In this document: piece by piece, positions 21,994-30,338 of the stretch
How the letters are laid out: each line of letters starts with the position of its first letter
Position numbering within the stretch: the first letter of the stretch is position 1
Origin: CAYXDO01 sp964463485
GTDB taxonomy: Bacteria; Myxococcota; Kuafuiibacteriia; Kuafuiibacteriales; Kuafuiibacteriaceae
Direction of reading: 5' to 3'
Length of the DNA stretch: 33,486 nt
Assembly: GCA_964463485.1 (NCBI GenBank)
Contig: CAYXDO010000125.1
Location: 1 to 33,486 of the forward strand
The notes under the pieces: generated by a model
The model's database searches: none
What the model was told of the DNA's origin: nothing
What the model saw: only the letters and a program-made list of their open reading frames with translations
Translations under genes and position numbers: made by a program

Positions 21994-23348
21994 CAACGAC
22001 CTCGCGTCACGGGCAGACTCAGGCGCCTCGTGGTCGCCCGCGGGAGCGCAGGGCTCAACTTGATCTCGAGGGGCTCCCCGAGCGCCTCTAGCCTCGCGAG
22101 GAGCTCGCGCTCGTCCTGGAAACGGTCGCCGGGCGCTCTGGCGTGCATTTTCGCGAGGATCCGCTCGAACTCATGCGGGACGATGACGCCGAGCTCCTCG
22201 AGGGGAGGGCGCTGGGCGAGGATGATGCTGCGAACGGTGTCTTCGAACGTACTCTTTTGAAAGACCGGTCGTCCGGTCAGGACCTCCACCAGCACGGTCG
22301 CGAGCGCGAACTGGTCGGCGCGGAAGTCGACCTCGGCGTTCTCGATGCTCTCCGGAGCCAGGTAGCTGGGTGAGCCCACGACACATCCCGTCGAGGTGAG
22401 ATCGGAGACGCGGATCTTGGCGATCCCAAAATCGATGATTTTGACTTGGTCGTCCGTCCCAAGGATGATGTTTTCGGGCTTGATGTCGCGGTGGATCACG
22501 TCGTGACGATGAATATACTCGAGCGCGTCCACGAGTTGGTAGGCCGCGACGAGCGTTTGCGGGAACGGCATCGACTTCTCGCGCTCCAGCACGGAGCGCA
22601 AGGACGCGCCCTTGACCAGCTCCATCACGATGTACAGCTCCTCGTCCCCCGGGGCGCTCTCGATGTCGTAAATGGCGGCGATGTTGGGGTGGGAGAGTTG
22701 GGCCGCGACGGCGGCCTCTCGTCGAAAACGCTCGACGACGACTCGACGAGTCTGAGTGCCCTCCTTCATCTTGATGACTTTGATCGCGATCTCGCGGTTG
22801 AGTTGGGGATCGAAGGCCTCGAAGACCTCGCCCATCCCGCCGCGACCGATCGAGCGGACGAGTTGGTAACGGCCAAACCTGGACGCACGTGGCTCCTTGG
22901 GAGGCAGATCCGAGAGGTCGATTTCGATGCTCGTCTCGGTGCGAGGCAGAGGGGCCTGGCTCGAGGGTCTCCTTCGTGCAAGGCGCTCCCGAAAGACATG
23001 GCGGACCTCGCGCTTGAGGACCTCGGGATCGACCGGTTTTTCGAGGAAGTTTTTGGCGCCGAGTTTGATCGCCTCGACGGCCGCGGGGATCGTCCCGTGG
23101 GCGGACCACACCAACACGTCGGTGTCGAAGCCGGCCTGAGCGATCGTCTCCAGAAGGTCGCGGCCACTCAGGCCGGGTTTGTCGTACTCGGTCAGCACCA
23201 GGTCGAACCGATGTTTGTCCAGAAGTTGCAGCGCGCTTTTACACCCCGCCGCAGTCCACACCTCGTAGCCGAGGGACGAGAGCAGCTCGAGCTCGGAGCT
23301 TCGAGCAGCTTCCTCCTCATCGACGACCAGGATTCGACCCAGAAACAC
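21993..23348 (-). CDS. Response-regulator receiver fused to PknB-type Ser/Thr protein kinase, Glu at phosphoacceptor site
   Basis: A 451-residue cytoplasmic protein. Residues 1-120 are a receiver domain: VVDEEEA (Asp10, Glu11), LVLTEYDKPGLSG with Glu54 where the phosphorylated Asp stands in ordinary receivers, Ser82 (VLVWSAHG) and Lys104 (FLEKPVD). After a linker of about 35 residues comes a complete Hanks-type kinase: IGRGGMGEVFEA, Lys190 (IAIKVIK), catalytic HRDIKPEN (Asp288), DFG Asp306 and YLAPE. No membrane segment is present. With Glu in place of Asp the receiver may mimic the phosphorylated state or respond to something other than phosphate, so it may hold the kinase in a fixed state or serve as a docking domain. 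It is convergent with the ABC operon and lies 171 bases behind the lysyl oxidase gene on the same strand. Confidence 0.9.
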   Translation of the reverse strand: MFLGRILVVDEEEAARSSELELLSSLGYEVWTAAGCKSALQLLDKHRFDLVLTEYDKPGLSGRDLLETIAQAGFDTDVLVWSAHGTIPAAVEAIKLGAKNFLEKPVDPEVLKREVRHVFRERLARRRPSSQAPLPRTETSIEIDLSDLPPKEPRASRFGRYQLVRSIGRGGMGEVFEAFDPQLNREIAIKVIKMKEGTQTRRVVVERFRREAAVAAQLSHPNIAAIYDIESAPGDEELYIVMELVKGASLRSVLEREKSMPFPQTLVAAYQLVDALEYIHRHDVIHRDIKPENIILGTDDQVKIIDFGIAKIRVSDLTSTGCVVGSPSYLAPESIENAEVDFRADQFALATVLVEVLTGRPVFQKSTFEDTVRSIILAQRPPLEELGVIVPHEFERILAKMHARAPGDRFQDERELLARLEALGEPLEIKLSPALPRATTRRLSLPVTRGR

Positions 23349-23448
23349 GTCCGACCCTCGCTGGAGTCACTCGCAAGATCTCGGCGCACCGGTTCGGCGG
23401 ACGATTCGAGGTGGATTGGCGAACCCCGTGCGCAGCTCGCCGTGTGCT

Positions 23449-23469
23449 GCGCAACCGCGGGAGTTGCGC
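23449..23469. promoter_or_regulatory. Perfect 7-bp inverted repeat upstream of the receiver-kinase gene
   Basis: GCGCAAC (23449-23455), a 7-base spacer and GTTGCGC (23463-23469). It lies about 100 bases upstream of the kinase start and 50 bases behind the lysyl oxidase stop. No T-run follows on either side, so an operator is more likely than a terminator. Confidence 0.4.
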
Positions 23470-23519
23470 CGAATTTCGCGGGGCGACATCGCAATTCGTT
23501 CGCCCCTCGCTTCGGTGGC

Positions 23520-24671
23520 TCAGGGGATCGTAACGGTCGCGCTCGCGACGTTGTTGTCGAACGAGAGCTCCTGGATGAGATGGTCGGGATTGACGACGAC
23601 CTCGATCTTGTACTCACCCGAGGGAACGTCGGTGACGTCAATCCACTGACATGGATCGTTGGCGTCGTAGACGTCCTTCCAACCCATCGATATGCCCTGA
23701 GGGTCGACGGTGCAGGAGGTATAGAAATTTCGGCTAGGGTCGTCGTCCGGAAACTTACCGATGAGAGGCGCTCTCGGATCTACGCGGTGGGTGTCACGCA
23801 GGCACCAGCCGACCTTTGGTACCTCGGGAGCCTCTGGGACGAGCGTGTCGTCGAGATTGACGAGGCGTTGTCGAATGAATCCCGGAAAATGATAGTGCTC
23901 GTGGGCTGCGCATTGGTCGAGCAAGAACCGAGATGGGTCGTCGGCGGGGCGTCCGAGGTCGAGGTCTGCCGTGCCCGAGTTGGCGATTCCGATCTCGAAA
24001 TAAAGGAGACTCCGAGTTCCGACGCCGTACACACACTGATCGCTCGTGTATGCGCAGTCATCGGGGGCGAAGAACCTTGGAAGGACCTCGATCCTGGAGA
24101 GTCCTCCGTGGACCACCAGGTCGGGCAGCGGATCGCAGGTCTCGAGGCAGAGACTCGGGCCGCGGAAGGGCCCAGGGCAGCATCGGAGGCCGGTCGGGCA
24201 GATCTTCGAGGACCCAGGCTCCGGGTCACACTCCTCGCCGCGCGACACCACGCGACCGCACGAATTGGGTTGGCCTGCTCCTCCGCAAGTCATCGGCGCG
24301 GTGCAGCCGCAATCGAGCGGGGGGAGTCCAAGATCGCATCCCGGATCGAGGGGTCCGCAGGTGATTCCGTCGCACTCCCGCGGAGTACAGCCGCAATGGC
24401 GGGCCCGACCGCCCCCGCCGCACGTCTCGGGCGCGGTGCACGAGCCGCACAGCAGGCAGCGATCTCCTTGGATGAGTGTGCCGCACTCGGCGTCGAGCTC
24501 GGTGCAGTCAGCGGGGATGCAGTCCGGTCCCGCGTCACGCGTTTCGGGAGGCTCCGGGCAGGCGAGAAGCACCAGCAGCAGGGCGCTGGTCCCCGGCGAG
24601 CGCGTTCGCGGGAGCGGGTCCGAGCTAGGCTGGTTGACAGAGTATCCTGGGTGGCTCGATCGCAGAATCAT
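23520..24671 (-). CDS. Lysyl oxidase-family copper amine oxidase lipoprotein
   Basis: A 383-residue protein. A lipoprotein signal ends LLLVLLAC (Cys38), and ATG 24671 overlaps the stop of the preceding gene (ATGA), which supports the long start. Residues about 50-180 are Cys-rich linker repeats (CTAPETCGGGG, CTAPMTCGGAG). Residues of about 183-380 match the catalytic domain of animal lysyl oxidases: copper-binding CAAHEHYHF (His257, 259, 261), the Lys of VPKVGWCLRD (Lys286), DPQGISMGWKDVYDANDPCQ with Tyr335, WIDVTDVPSGEYKIEVVVNP and LSFDNN. Lys286 and Tyr335 fall where human LOX forms its lysine tyrosylquinone cofactor. The enzyme should oxidise primary amines to aldehydes with release of H2O2 at the cell surface; the natural substrate is unknown. 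LOX-like proteins occur sporadically in bacteria, so the family is known, but this operon context is unusual. Confidence 0.88.
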   Translation of the reverse strand: MILRSSHPGYSVNQPSSDPLPRTRSPGTSALLLVLLACPEPPETRDAGPDCIPADCTELDAECGTLIQGDRCLLCGSCTAPETCGGGGRARHCGCTPRECDGITCGPLDPGCDLGLPPLDCGCTAPMTCGGAGQPNSCGRVVSRGEECDPEPGSSKICPTGLRCCPGPFRGPSLCLETCDPLPDLVVHGGLSRIEVLPRFFAPDDCAYTSDQCVYGVGTRSLLYFEIGIANSGTADLDLGRPADDPSRFLLDQCAAHEHYHFPGFIRQRLVNLDDTLVPEAPEVPKVGWCLRDTHRVDPRAPLIGKFPDDDPSRNFYTSCTVDPQGISMGWKDVYDANDPCQWIDVTDVPSGEYKIEVVVNPDHLIQELSFDNNVASATVTIP

Positions 24672-26080
24672 TCGTGGGCGACTCCTGTCGAGGTGCGAAG
24701 CCGCCGGGCGGCCTCCTCGTCAGATGGGTTTCGGATGAGAATTTCACGGAGAATGACGGCGGCCTCCTGGGACCTTCCCAACGCGGCGTAGGCCGAGGCG
24801 AGCTTCTTGAGCGAGGAGGTCGGGCGTACGAGCCCGTGCTCGAGCGTGAGCTCCAGGTGCTCGGCTGCAGCCCCGAGGGTCGATCGTCGATTGGCCCTGG
24901 TCATCGAGCGAATCAGTCGATCGGCTTCGAAGTCGTGGAAGCGAACCCACGCCGAGTGTGCCACAAACGAGAACCAAAGCGCGACGAAGACACCGAGCCC
25001 TTTGCCGAGGCGGGTCAGTCCAGTGGCTCGTTTCAATCGAAGCTTTCGAAAGTCGACCCGAGGTTTGGTGGCGAGCCTGAACACGAGCGAAGCAGCCCAG
25101 CCGGTCATGACGCCTAGACCTAGCGCCAGAGTGATCGGGACGAGGTCGTAGAGGCCACGGGTCGCGAGGAAGGCGGCGAGGAAGGCGAGCCCCGTCAGGA
25201 GCTCTTCCGCAAGGCTGAGCTCGGCGGAGCGCCGAACGCCGACTTGAACGAGACTCTGGATGAGAGCGGGGCCGTGGCGGAGAGCGGGGCTCGATCTTCC
25301 GAGGCGAATCGCTTTGGTCGGGCAGGCGGAAACGCAGTCGAGGTCCTTGAGGCAGCCCGAGTCAATGACTCGGCCATGCCGGACGAGCTCCTCGTGGACG
25401 CGAACGTCGGAGTTACAAGCGGCCGTGCATTTTCCGCAGCCGGAGCAGTCCCCGTCGAGCACGATGCGGCGCAGCGCGAACCGGTCGATGAGGGCGAAGA
25501 GCGCGCCGTACGGACACGCCAGTCGACAGAATCCGCGGTTGCCGAGGATGAGTACGGTGAGGAACCCGCACGCGACGAGAGTGGAGACTGCGACATCGAG
25601 GGGGGGCAGGTTGCGAAAGAAGTCGTTCGTCGAGAACGACGACCAGCCTTGACCGGACTCGACGATGCGAAGCCCGGGGTGCTCGCCGCCAGCCAGGACC
25701 CGGGTGAGTTGGGGCCAGACGAAGAGGTAGCCCAAGAAGCCGAGCGGCACGAGCGTGAGGGCACGCGAGCGAAAGGGTCGCGCCGGGATTCCGAGCCGAC
25801 CCAAGATCCAGGTCGATGCGTCCTGGATCGCGATGAGATGGCAGCCCCATCCGCAGAAGAAGCGGCCGAACAAGAGCGTGCTGAGGAGCGAGAGGACCAG
25901 GAGCAAGAAGCCCGCCGTGAGCACGCCGCCGTGGATCGTGTGGAGCGACTCGTTGAGCTCGAGTGGTGCCAGGGTGCGGCCGGAAATGAGGAAATGGGTG
26001 ATGTGGGCGGCGATCAGGAGGTGGACGAAGAGCAGGACGAGCGCGCGCGGCTTCGAGTACCGCGAGGAAGGTCGCGCCAC
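24668..26080 (-). CDS. NapH/CcoG-like membrane polyferredoxin with C-terminal TPR
   Basis: A 470-residue membrane protein. Helices at about 13-33, 50-72, 107-125, 162-180, 293-308, 313-335 and 360-378. Between them are the family motifs FFCGWGCHLIAIQD (76-87) and FCRLACPYGALFALIDR, and a cytoplasmic ferredoxin part with CSGCGKCTAAC (Cys212, 215, 218, 222) and CLKDLDCVSACP (Cys243, 249, 253). The final 90 residues (LGAAAEHLELTLEHGLVRPT, LASAYAALGRSQEAAVILRE) are TPR-like. NapH, NosR and CcoG/RdxA are relatives that pass electrons across the membrane; CcoG reduces Cu(II) for oxidase assembly. The gene overlaps the lysyl oxidase gene by four bases, so the two are translationally coupled. A role in reducing copper or supplying electrons for that enzyme is inference. 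Confidence 0.87.
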   Translation of the reverse strand: MARPSSRYSKPRALVLLFVHLLIAAHITHFLISGRTLAPLELNESLHTIHGGVLTAGFLLLVLSLLSTLLFGRFFCGWGCHLIAIQDASTWILGRLGIPARPFRSRALTLVPLGFLGYLFVWPQLTRVLAGGEHPGLRIVESGQGWSSFSTNDFFRNLPPLDVAVSTLVACGFLTVLILGNRGFCRLACPYGALFALIDRFALRRIVLDGDCSGCGKCTAACNSDVRVHEELVRHGRVIDSGCLKDLDCVSACPTKAIRLGRSSPALRHGPALIQSLVQVGVRRSAELSLAEELLTGLAFLAAFLATRGLYDLVPITLALGLGVMTGWAASLVFRLATKPRVDFRKLRLKRATGLTRLGKGLGVFVALWFSFVAHSAWVRFHDFEADRLIRSMTRANRRSTLGAAAEHLELTLEHGLVRPTSSLKKLASAYAALGRSQEAAVILREILIRNPSDEEAARRLRTSTGVAHE

Positions 26081-26184
26081 GGACCCATCATTGGGATTTT
26101 GGCCCGACGCGTCTTGCTCGAGAACAAATTTGCCGGCGATCGGCTTGGTGATCTAGCTCAGAGGCGCACTGAGTCTCATCGCTC

Positions 26185-26466
26185 TCAACTCAAGAAGCTC
26201 ATCAGGCTCGTGCCGAGCACCAAGGTTCGTCCGCCGACTCTCTTGGCCTTGAGCTCTCCGCTGGCGATCAATCGCTCGACCTCGGCCACGCTGACTCCCA
26301 GATGTCGGGCGACCTCTACAGCGGTGTAGATTCGGTGCGGCTTGACTGAGTTTGGAAAGACCAGCTCCCTCGCGTTGGCGATCGCCACGACGCCCGTGGC
26401 GATGGCTGCCGCATTCCCCATCAGACTCAGCAAGCGCCGGAGCTGCGACAGGACCAGTCGATCCAT
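26185..26466 (-). CDS. Small helix-turn-helix DNA-binding protein (excisionase/MerR-like)
   Basis: A 93-residue protein from ATG 26466 (MDRLVLSQLRRLLSLMGNAA); ATG 26502 is a weaker longer option. A hydrophobic helix (AAAIATGVVAIANAREL) is followed by a winged helix-turn-helix IYTAVEVARHLGVSVAEVER LI with the wing GELKAKRVGGRTLVLG, as in the HTH_17 (excisionase-like) family. The hydrophobic helix may be a dimerisation helix rather than a membrane span. It is the last gene of a minus-strand run behind the methyltransferase, separated by about 100 bases of repeat. Its targets are unknown. Confidence 0.7.
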   Translation of the reverse strand: MDRLVLSQLRRLLSLMGNAAAIATGVVAIANARELVFPNSVKPHRIYTAVEVARHLGVSVAEVERLIASGELKAKRVGGRTLVLGTSLMSFLS

Positions 26467-26519
26467 CGTGGGATCATGGCTCGCTCTGCCCGCTTCGCGC
26501 AAGCGGTGCGGTTCAGCTA

Positions 26520-26575
26520 CGCTGCGCGCTCGCTGCGCTCGCCGCGGTTCAACGCGTTCAACGCGTTCAGCGCGC
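26520..26575. repeat. Short GC-rich repeat region with TTCAACGCG direct repeats
   Basis: GCGCGCTCGCTGCGCTCGCC is followed by three near-identical 9-bp units (TTCAACGCG, TTCAACGCG, TTCAGCGCG; 26548-26574), which run into the last codons of the methyltransferase gene. Such GCGCTCGCTGCGCTCGC stretches are common GC-rich intergenic palindromes. No gene is seen in the block. Confidence 0.7.
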
Positions 26576-27373
26576 TCTTCTCAGCGCGAGGATCCGTCGC
26601 CCTCCGCGGGCGGAGAACGGGTTCTTGGAGAAGTCGTCGAAGTCTCCGGCGATCTCGAGGCCGGCCCGTCGAATCAACAGCTCGAGCTCCCGAGGGTAGA
26701 ACACCCGCAACCGCACCGAGCGCTTGAGCTCGTCACCCATGGGCCGTCCATCGCGGTCCGCGCGCCTGTAATAGAAGGTCAGGACGTTGATCTGGGTTCT
26801 CGGGTCGTACGCGTTGTTTTCGGTCACGACGTAACGGCTGCCCGTGCGCGGGTCGATCATCTGCTGTGGGTCGTAGCGCGATTCGCGGTCTCTCGAGGTG
26901 ACGAGGCCGCCGTGGGGGTTGAGCACGTCGAGGTGGAAGAGGCCCTTCTCGGACAGGTGTTCGCGCGCGGTCGAAAGGCAAGCGTCCACGTCGCCGTCGT
27001 CGAGCAGGTGCATGAGCGTGTTGAACGCCAGGACGATCGTGTCGAAGCTCGTGCCGAGGCGCGCGTGCCTCATGTCGGCGACTTCGAAGCGAAGTCGAGC
27101 CCGCACGGACTCGTCGAGGAGGCCTCGTTTTTTGTTCGCCTCCTCGATCATCGCAGGGGCGACGTCGATGCCGACGACGTCGTGGCGAGAGGCGAGGGCC
27201 ATGGGAATGGTGAGGCGTCCGGTCCCTGCGGCGAGCTCGAGGATGGGCCCCTCGCCGGCGGCGGCGATCGATTCGTAGAACGGGATGTCGCTGCGAATGT
27301 GAACGTACTCGGCGTCGTAAAAGGCGCCGTCTCCGTAGTACGCGAGCTCGTCCGGCCCGAGGGCTTCGGTCAT
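26567..27373 (-). CDS. Class I SAM-dependent methyltransferase
   Basis: A 268-residue protein from ATG 27373, which overlaps the stop of the metallo-hydrolase gene by four bases; the longer frame to 27634 reads antisense to that gene. It starts MTEALGPDELAYYGDGAFYD. Motif I is ILELAAGTGRLTIPMA, then VVGIDVAPAMIEEANKK, VADMRHARLGTSFDTIVLAF and the post-III region LHLDVLNPHGG-like (FHLDVLNPHGGLVTSRDRES). The C-terminal part (FYPRELELLIRRAGLEIAGD) is the usual last strand-helix of small-molecule methyltransferases. The substrate cannot be named. It probably shares a transcript with the metallo-hydrolase and glycosyltransferase upstream. Confidence 0.85.
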   Translation of the reverse strand: MTEALGPDELAYYGDGAFYDAEYVHIRSDIPFYESIAAAGEGPILELAAGTGRLTIPMALASRHDVVGIDVAPAMIEEANKKRGLLDESVRARLRFEVADMRHARLGTSFDTIVLAFNTLMHLLDDGDVDACLSTAREHLSEKGLFHLDVLNPHGGLVTSRDRESRYDPQQMIDPRTGSRYVVTENNAYDPRTQINVLTFYYRRADRDGRPMGDELKRSVRLRVFYPRELELLIRRAGLEIAGDFDDFSKNPFSARGGRRILALRRAR

Positions 27374-28149
27374 CGGCTCGGAGGAACGTCGATGACCAAG
27401 CCGTCCTCGGCGAACCCGAGCTCGAGGTGGTCGGGCTTCTGGGTAACGAGCGAGGGGGCGTTGGAGCGAACCTCGGCGTTCAGGTGAGTGAGCAGGACTT
27501 TCCTCGCCTTCACTCTTGGGAGCTCCACGGCCCACTCGGCCCATGTGATGTGTCGGCCGGCAGGAGGTCTCATTCCGGAGCACTCCGCGACGAGCAGATC
27601 GGCGCCGTGAGACGCTTGAAAGAGGCCCTCGCACACCTCGGTGTCACCGGAGAACGCCACGACCGAACGATCCGCGCCTTCGATGCGAACGCAGAGCGGT
27701 TGGTCGGGGGGGTCCATGTGTTGGGCGGCGAAGCCGTTGACCGTGAGACCGCCGAACGAGGTCGAGCCGCCAGGGAGGATCTCTCGCCACTCGATGTCGT
27801 AGGGTCTGGGCCGATCGATCACGTCGCCGTAGGCGACGCGGCCGAGGGACACGACGCGCTCGCGTGTTCCGATCGGGCCCACGACCAGCAGGTCTTTCGT
27901 TCGGATGTTGTTGTACATGCCGTCGAGCCACAGATACGGGAACCCGCCGATGTGGTCGCCGTGCAAGTGGGTGAACACGATCGCGCGAAGGTCGCGTGGC
28001 TCCTTGCCGGCTCGGCGCGCCGCGGAGAGTGCGGTCGCTCCGAAGTCCACCATGACGGACCCATCACAAGCGCCGTCGAGCCAATAGCAGGAGTGGCATC
28101 GCCCAGCTGAGTTGAAGGCGTCCGACGAGCCTACGACGGTCAGTCGCAT
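27370..28149 (-). CDS. MBL-fold metallo-hydrolase (RNase Z/PqqB-like)
   Basis: A 259-residue protein from ATG 28149 (MRLTVVGSSDAFNSAGRCHS); a longer TTG/ATG form adds six residues. The metal-binding motif FTHLHGDHIGG is intact. Later elements are FSGDTEVCEGLFQASHGADL (third-motif Asp), LLVAECS and VLLTHLN (C-terminal His). The N-terminal GRCHSCYWLDG, with GSVMVDFGATALSAAR, is typical of the RNase Z-related branch that includes phosphodiesterases and phosphonate or PQQ-type hydrolases. It acts in the cytoplasm as no signal is present. It is coupled to the methyltransferase (ATGA overlap). The exact substrate is unknown. Confidence 0.85.
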   Translation of the reverse strand: MRLTVVGSSDAFNSAGRCHSCYWLDGACDGSVMVDFGATALSAARRAGKEPRDLRAIVFTHLHGDHIGGFPYLWLDGMYNNIRTKDLLVVGPIGTRERVVSLGRVAYGDVIDRPRPYDIEWREILPGGSTSFGGLTVNGFAAQHMDPPDQPLCVRIEGADRSVVAFSGDTEVCEGLFQASHGADLLVAECSGMRPPAGRHITWAEWAVELPRVKARKVLLTHLNAEVRSNAPSLVTQKPDHLELGFAEDGLVIDVPPSR

Positions 28150-28194
28150 TCGACGCCAAGGTAGCACGGGGCCGGGCTCGCGCGAAGGAACGGT

Positions 28195-29307
28195 CTACTT
28201 GCGAATGGACTCGAGGCCTTCCAGGACGAGCCTCGCGGTGTGATCCCAAGACAGAGCATCACGTGCAGCCATGATGTCGTTGGGGCTCAAGGGGCCGAGG
28301 TGTTCCTCGGCTCGCAGCGCTGCGGAGATCGCGTCGACGAGCGCGTCGGTGGCACGTGTCGCCACAAAAGTCGCGGCGGAGAGACCCGGGGGGTATAGGG
28401 CCTCGATGCGGGCCGCGCCTTCGACCGTGAAGGCGACGAAGCGGCGGCCTACGGCCGCGTACTCCGCGCAGCTGCCGACCTCGAGCTCGCGAACGCTGAT
28501 GCAGATGTCAGCGGCGCGGATCAGCTCCGCGGTCGAGGCGCGATCGCGCGAACCGAGCCAGAAGATGGGGACGTCGGCCGTGGCGCGCGCGGCCTCCTGA
28601 GCGACGCGGGCTTCTTCGGGGCCTTGTCCGCTGATCGCGAGCGCAAAGCCCAGGGAGCGCTGTGCGGCGAGGAGCAGGTCGAGGCGTAGATCGCTCAGCT
28701 TGCCCGTCATGACGACGAGTGGTCGCGCGAGAACGAGGCCCAGCTGCGCGCGCGCCTCCGCGCGATCGCAGAGAGCCGGATCGTCGAGCTCCACGCCGTC
28801 GTAGATCACGCGGACATCCTTGGCTCCCAACGCTTTTCGGGCATGCTCGGCGGTCCTCGAGCCGAGCGCGAAGACCAGCTTCGATCGTTTGACGACGGCC
28901 TTGAGGCTCTCTTGGACGAGGCGGATCGAAGCCTCGTCCCGTCCGCTCGCGCGCAGTTGATCCAAGATCCGCCCGTCGAGCTCGAGAGCTACGGGGAGTC
29001 GTGTGGAGAGGAGGAGCGGTGAGAAAGACGTCGTCGCCGAGAGGCGCATCCAGGCGACCTCGGCGTGCCAGCGGATCGCGTCGCTGAAGGCCAAGGACGC
29101 GAGCGCGGCGTCCATGCGGGCGCCGGGGTGGAGCATCGCGGGCGGACGGACTCTGCGCACGCCCTCGACCGGCTCGGGCTCCTTGCCGGGAGCGATGATG
29201 GTGAGCTCGTGGCCGAAGCGAACGATGGAGCGAGCGACGGACTGGATACGACGGGTCGCTCCGAGCTGTTGTCCGAGAACGACTTGAGTGACGAAGAGGA
29301 TCTTCAC
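28195..29307 (-). CDS. Glycosyltransferase, GT4-like
   Basis: A 370-residue protein. The start is GTG 29307 (VKILFVTQVVLGQQLGATRR), which fits a GT-B fold N-terminus; the longer frame to 30144 runs antisense to the next gene and is discarded. The N-terminal half has the donor-side Rossmann pattern (GHELTIIAPGKEPEPVEGVR). The C-terminal half has VVMTGKLSDLRLDLLLAAQ, FALAISGQGPEEARVAQEA, VPIFWLGSRDRASTAELIRA and SCAEYAAVGRRFVAFTVEGA, the region of the E-x7-E-type active site of family 4 enzymes. It would add a sugar to a cell-surface polymer or lipid. It precedes the MBL and methyltransferase genes on the same strand (45-base gap). Confidence 0.8.
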   Translation of the reverse strand: MKILFVTQVVLGQQLGATRRIQSVARSIVRFGHELTIIAPGKEPEPVEGVRRVRPPAMLHPGARMDAALASLAFSDAIRWHAEVAWMRLSATTSFSPLLLSTRLPVALELDGRILDQLRASGRDEASIRLVQESLKAVVKRSKLVFALGSRTAEHARKALGAKDVRVIYDGVELDDPALCDRAEARAQLGLVLARPLVVMTGKLSDLRLDLLLAAQRSLGFALAISGQGPEEARVAQEAARATADVPIFWLGSRDRASTAELIRAADICISVRELEVGSCAEYAAVGRRFVAFTVEGAARIEALYPPGLSAATFVATRATDALVDAISAALRAEEHLGPLSPNDIMAARDALSWDHTARLVLEGLESIRK

Positions 29308-29357
29308 ATGGGCGTTCGGGGCGGCCTTCGAACACTCTATCGCCTTTCGGAGGAGGG

Positions 29358-30290
29358 CTACTTCTTCACGAATCCTGGATTTCGTTCGATGGGTGCGTTG
29401 AGGAGGGACGCGAAGGTCAGGCTGCGATTTGGAGGGTTGGCTGCGCACGCGATCTCGACGGTCGGGAACGCGGTGATGCGGCGTTCGAGGTGATCGACCG
29501 AGCCGGCGACGAACGAGGCTGGGATGTCGAAGAAGTGCATCGCATAGAGGTACTTGCGGCAGTCGTTGGAGGTGGGTTGATCGAAGGCCTCTCGGCTCGA
29601 GATGCCCCCGTGATCGACGATCGCGGTCTCTGGGCAGGACTCGACGCTCCCGTGCAGCGTGTACGCCATGATTCGCTTGTCGTAGCTCGGGGAGCTTGGG
29701 CAGATGCAGCCGGCGTACTGCCCAAAGCAGCTCGGATTTTGATTGCTCGGTCGGAGAGTGTGTTTGGCGTAGAACTCGTCTTTGAGCCCTTCGAAAAAGA
29801 TGAAGCAGCCACCGTCTTGGTAGTGACCTTCGCCGGAGACGAAGCGGGCGAAGGCGTAGACGTTGTTGGGGGCGGTGCCCGTACAGTCCCAGTTGGGGCT
29901 GTCGAGGCTGGCCGTCTGCGTGGTCGGACATGGTTTGTCGCTGCCGCTGCAGTCGTCGTCGACGAAGTCGCCACACACTCCTTCGGAGCCAGGGAAGCCG
30001 ATCGCGTCGTTGGCTTTGCAGTCGCCCGCTTGGCGCGCGAAGCCCGGTGCGCTCTGGCCCGCGACGAGGCACTGGCTCGCGGTCTCCGATTGCACGCCGA
30101 AGCCGTCGCCGTCGTTGTCCGCGAAGACCACGGTGTCGACGCACATGCCGCCGACGTCGGAGGCAAAGCCGGCGTCGGGCGCGATCACGGGGACACCGGA
30201 ATCCAGCAAGGAGCCTGCGTCAGGAGGCGTTTCTTCGGTTTTGGTGCAGGCGAGGAGGATAGTCAGGGAGGAGCCGAGGAGACGGCGCAT
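29358..30290 (-). CDS. MopE-type putative metal-binding lipoprotein
   Basis: A 310-residue protein. The signal MRRLLGSSLTILLAC gives lipidated Cys15, followed by a D/G/P linker. Residues about 50-120 contain ADNDGDGFGVQSETASQCLV, then GDCKANDAIGFPGSEGVCGD and FVDDDCSG. This is the D-x-D-G-D-G-[FY]-G...G-D-C...P-G-x-E-x-C-x-D-x-x-D-x-D-C pattern of the MopE metal-binding motif first described from Methylococcus copper-repressible protein MopE. The rest (GGCFIFFEGLKDEFYAKHTL, CICPSSPSYDKRIMAYTLHG) is not recognised. It should be exposed on the cell surface. The copper monooxygenase-like gene lies directly upstream on the same strand (48-base gap), so they may be cotranscribed. Confidence 0.82.
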   Translation of the reverse strand: MRRLLGSSLTILLACTKTEETPPDAGSLLDSGVPVIAPDAGFASDVGGMCVDTVVFADNDGDGFGVQSETASQCLVAGQSAPGFARQAGDCKANDAIGFPGSEGVCGDFVDDDCSGSDKPCPTTQTASLDSPNWDCTGTAPNNVYAFARFVSGEGHYQDGGCFIFFEGLKDEFYAKHTLRPSNQNPSCFGQYAGCICPSSPSYDKRIMAYTLHGSVESCPETAIVDHGGISSREAFDQPTSNDCRKYLYAMHFFDIPASFVAGSVDHLERRITAFPTVEIACAANPPNRSLTFASLLNAPIERNPGFVKK

Positions 30291-30338
30291 GGAGGACGAA
30301 GGTAGCCGAAAAAGGAGAATGACGCGAAGGATTTGCGG

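Noticed and set aside
22446..24791. Long plus-strand open frame of 781 codons antisense to the kinase and lysyl oxidase genes
   Set aside because: It is an antisense shadow: the minus-strand genes show clear domains, the plus frame has low-complexity Arg/Glu/Asp content and no domain.
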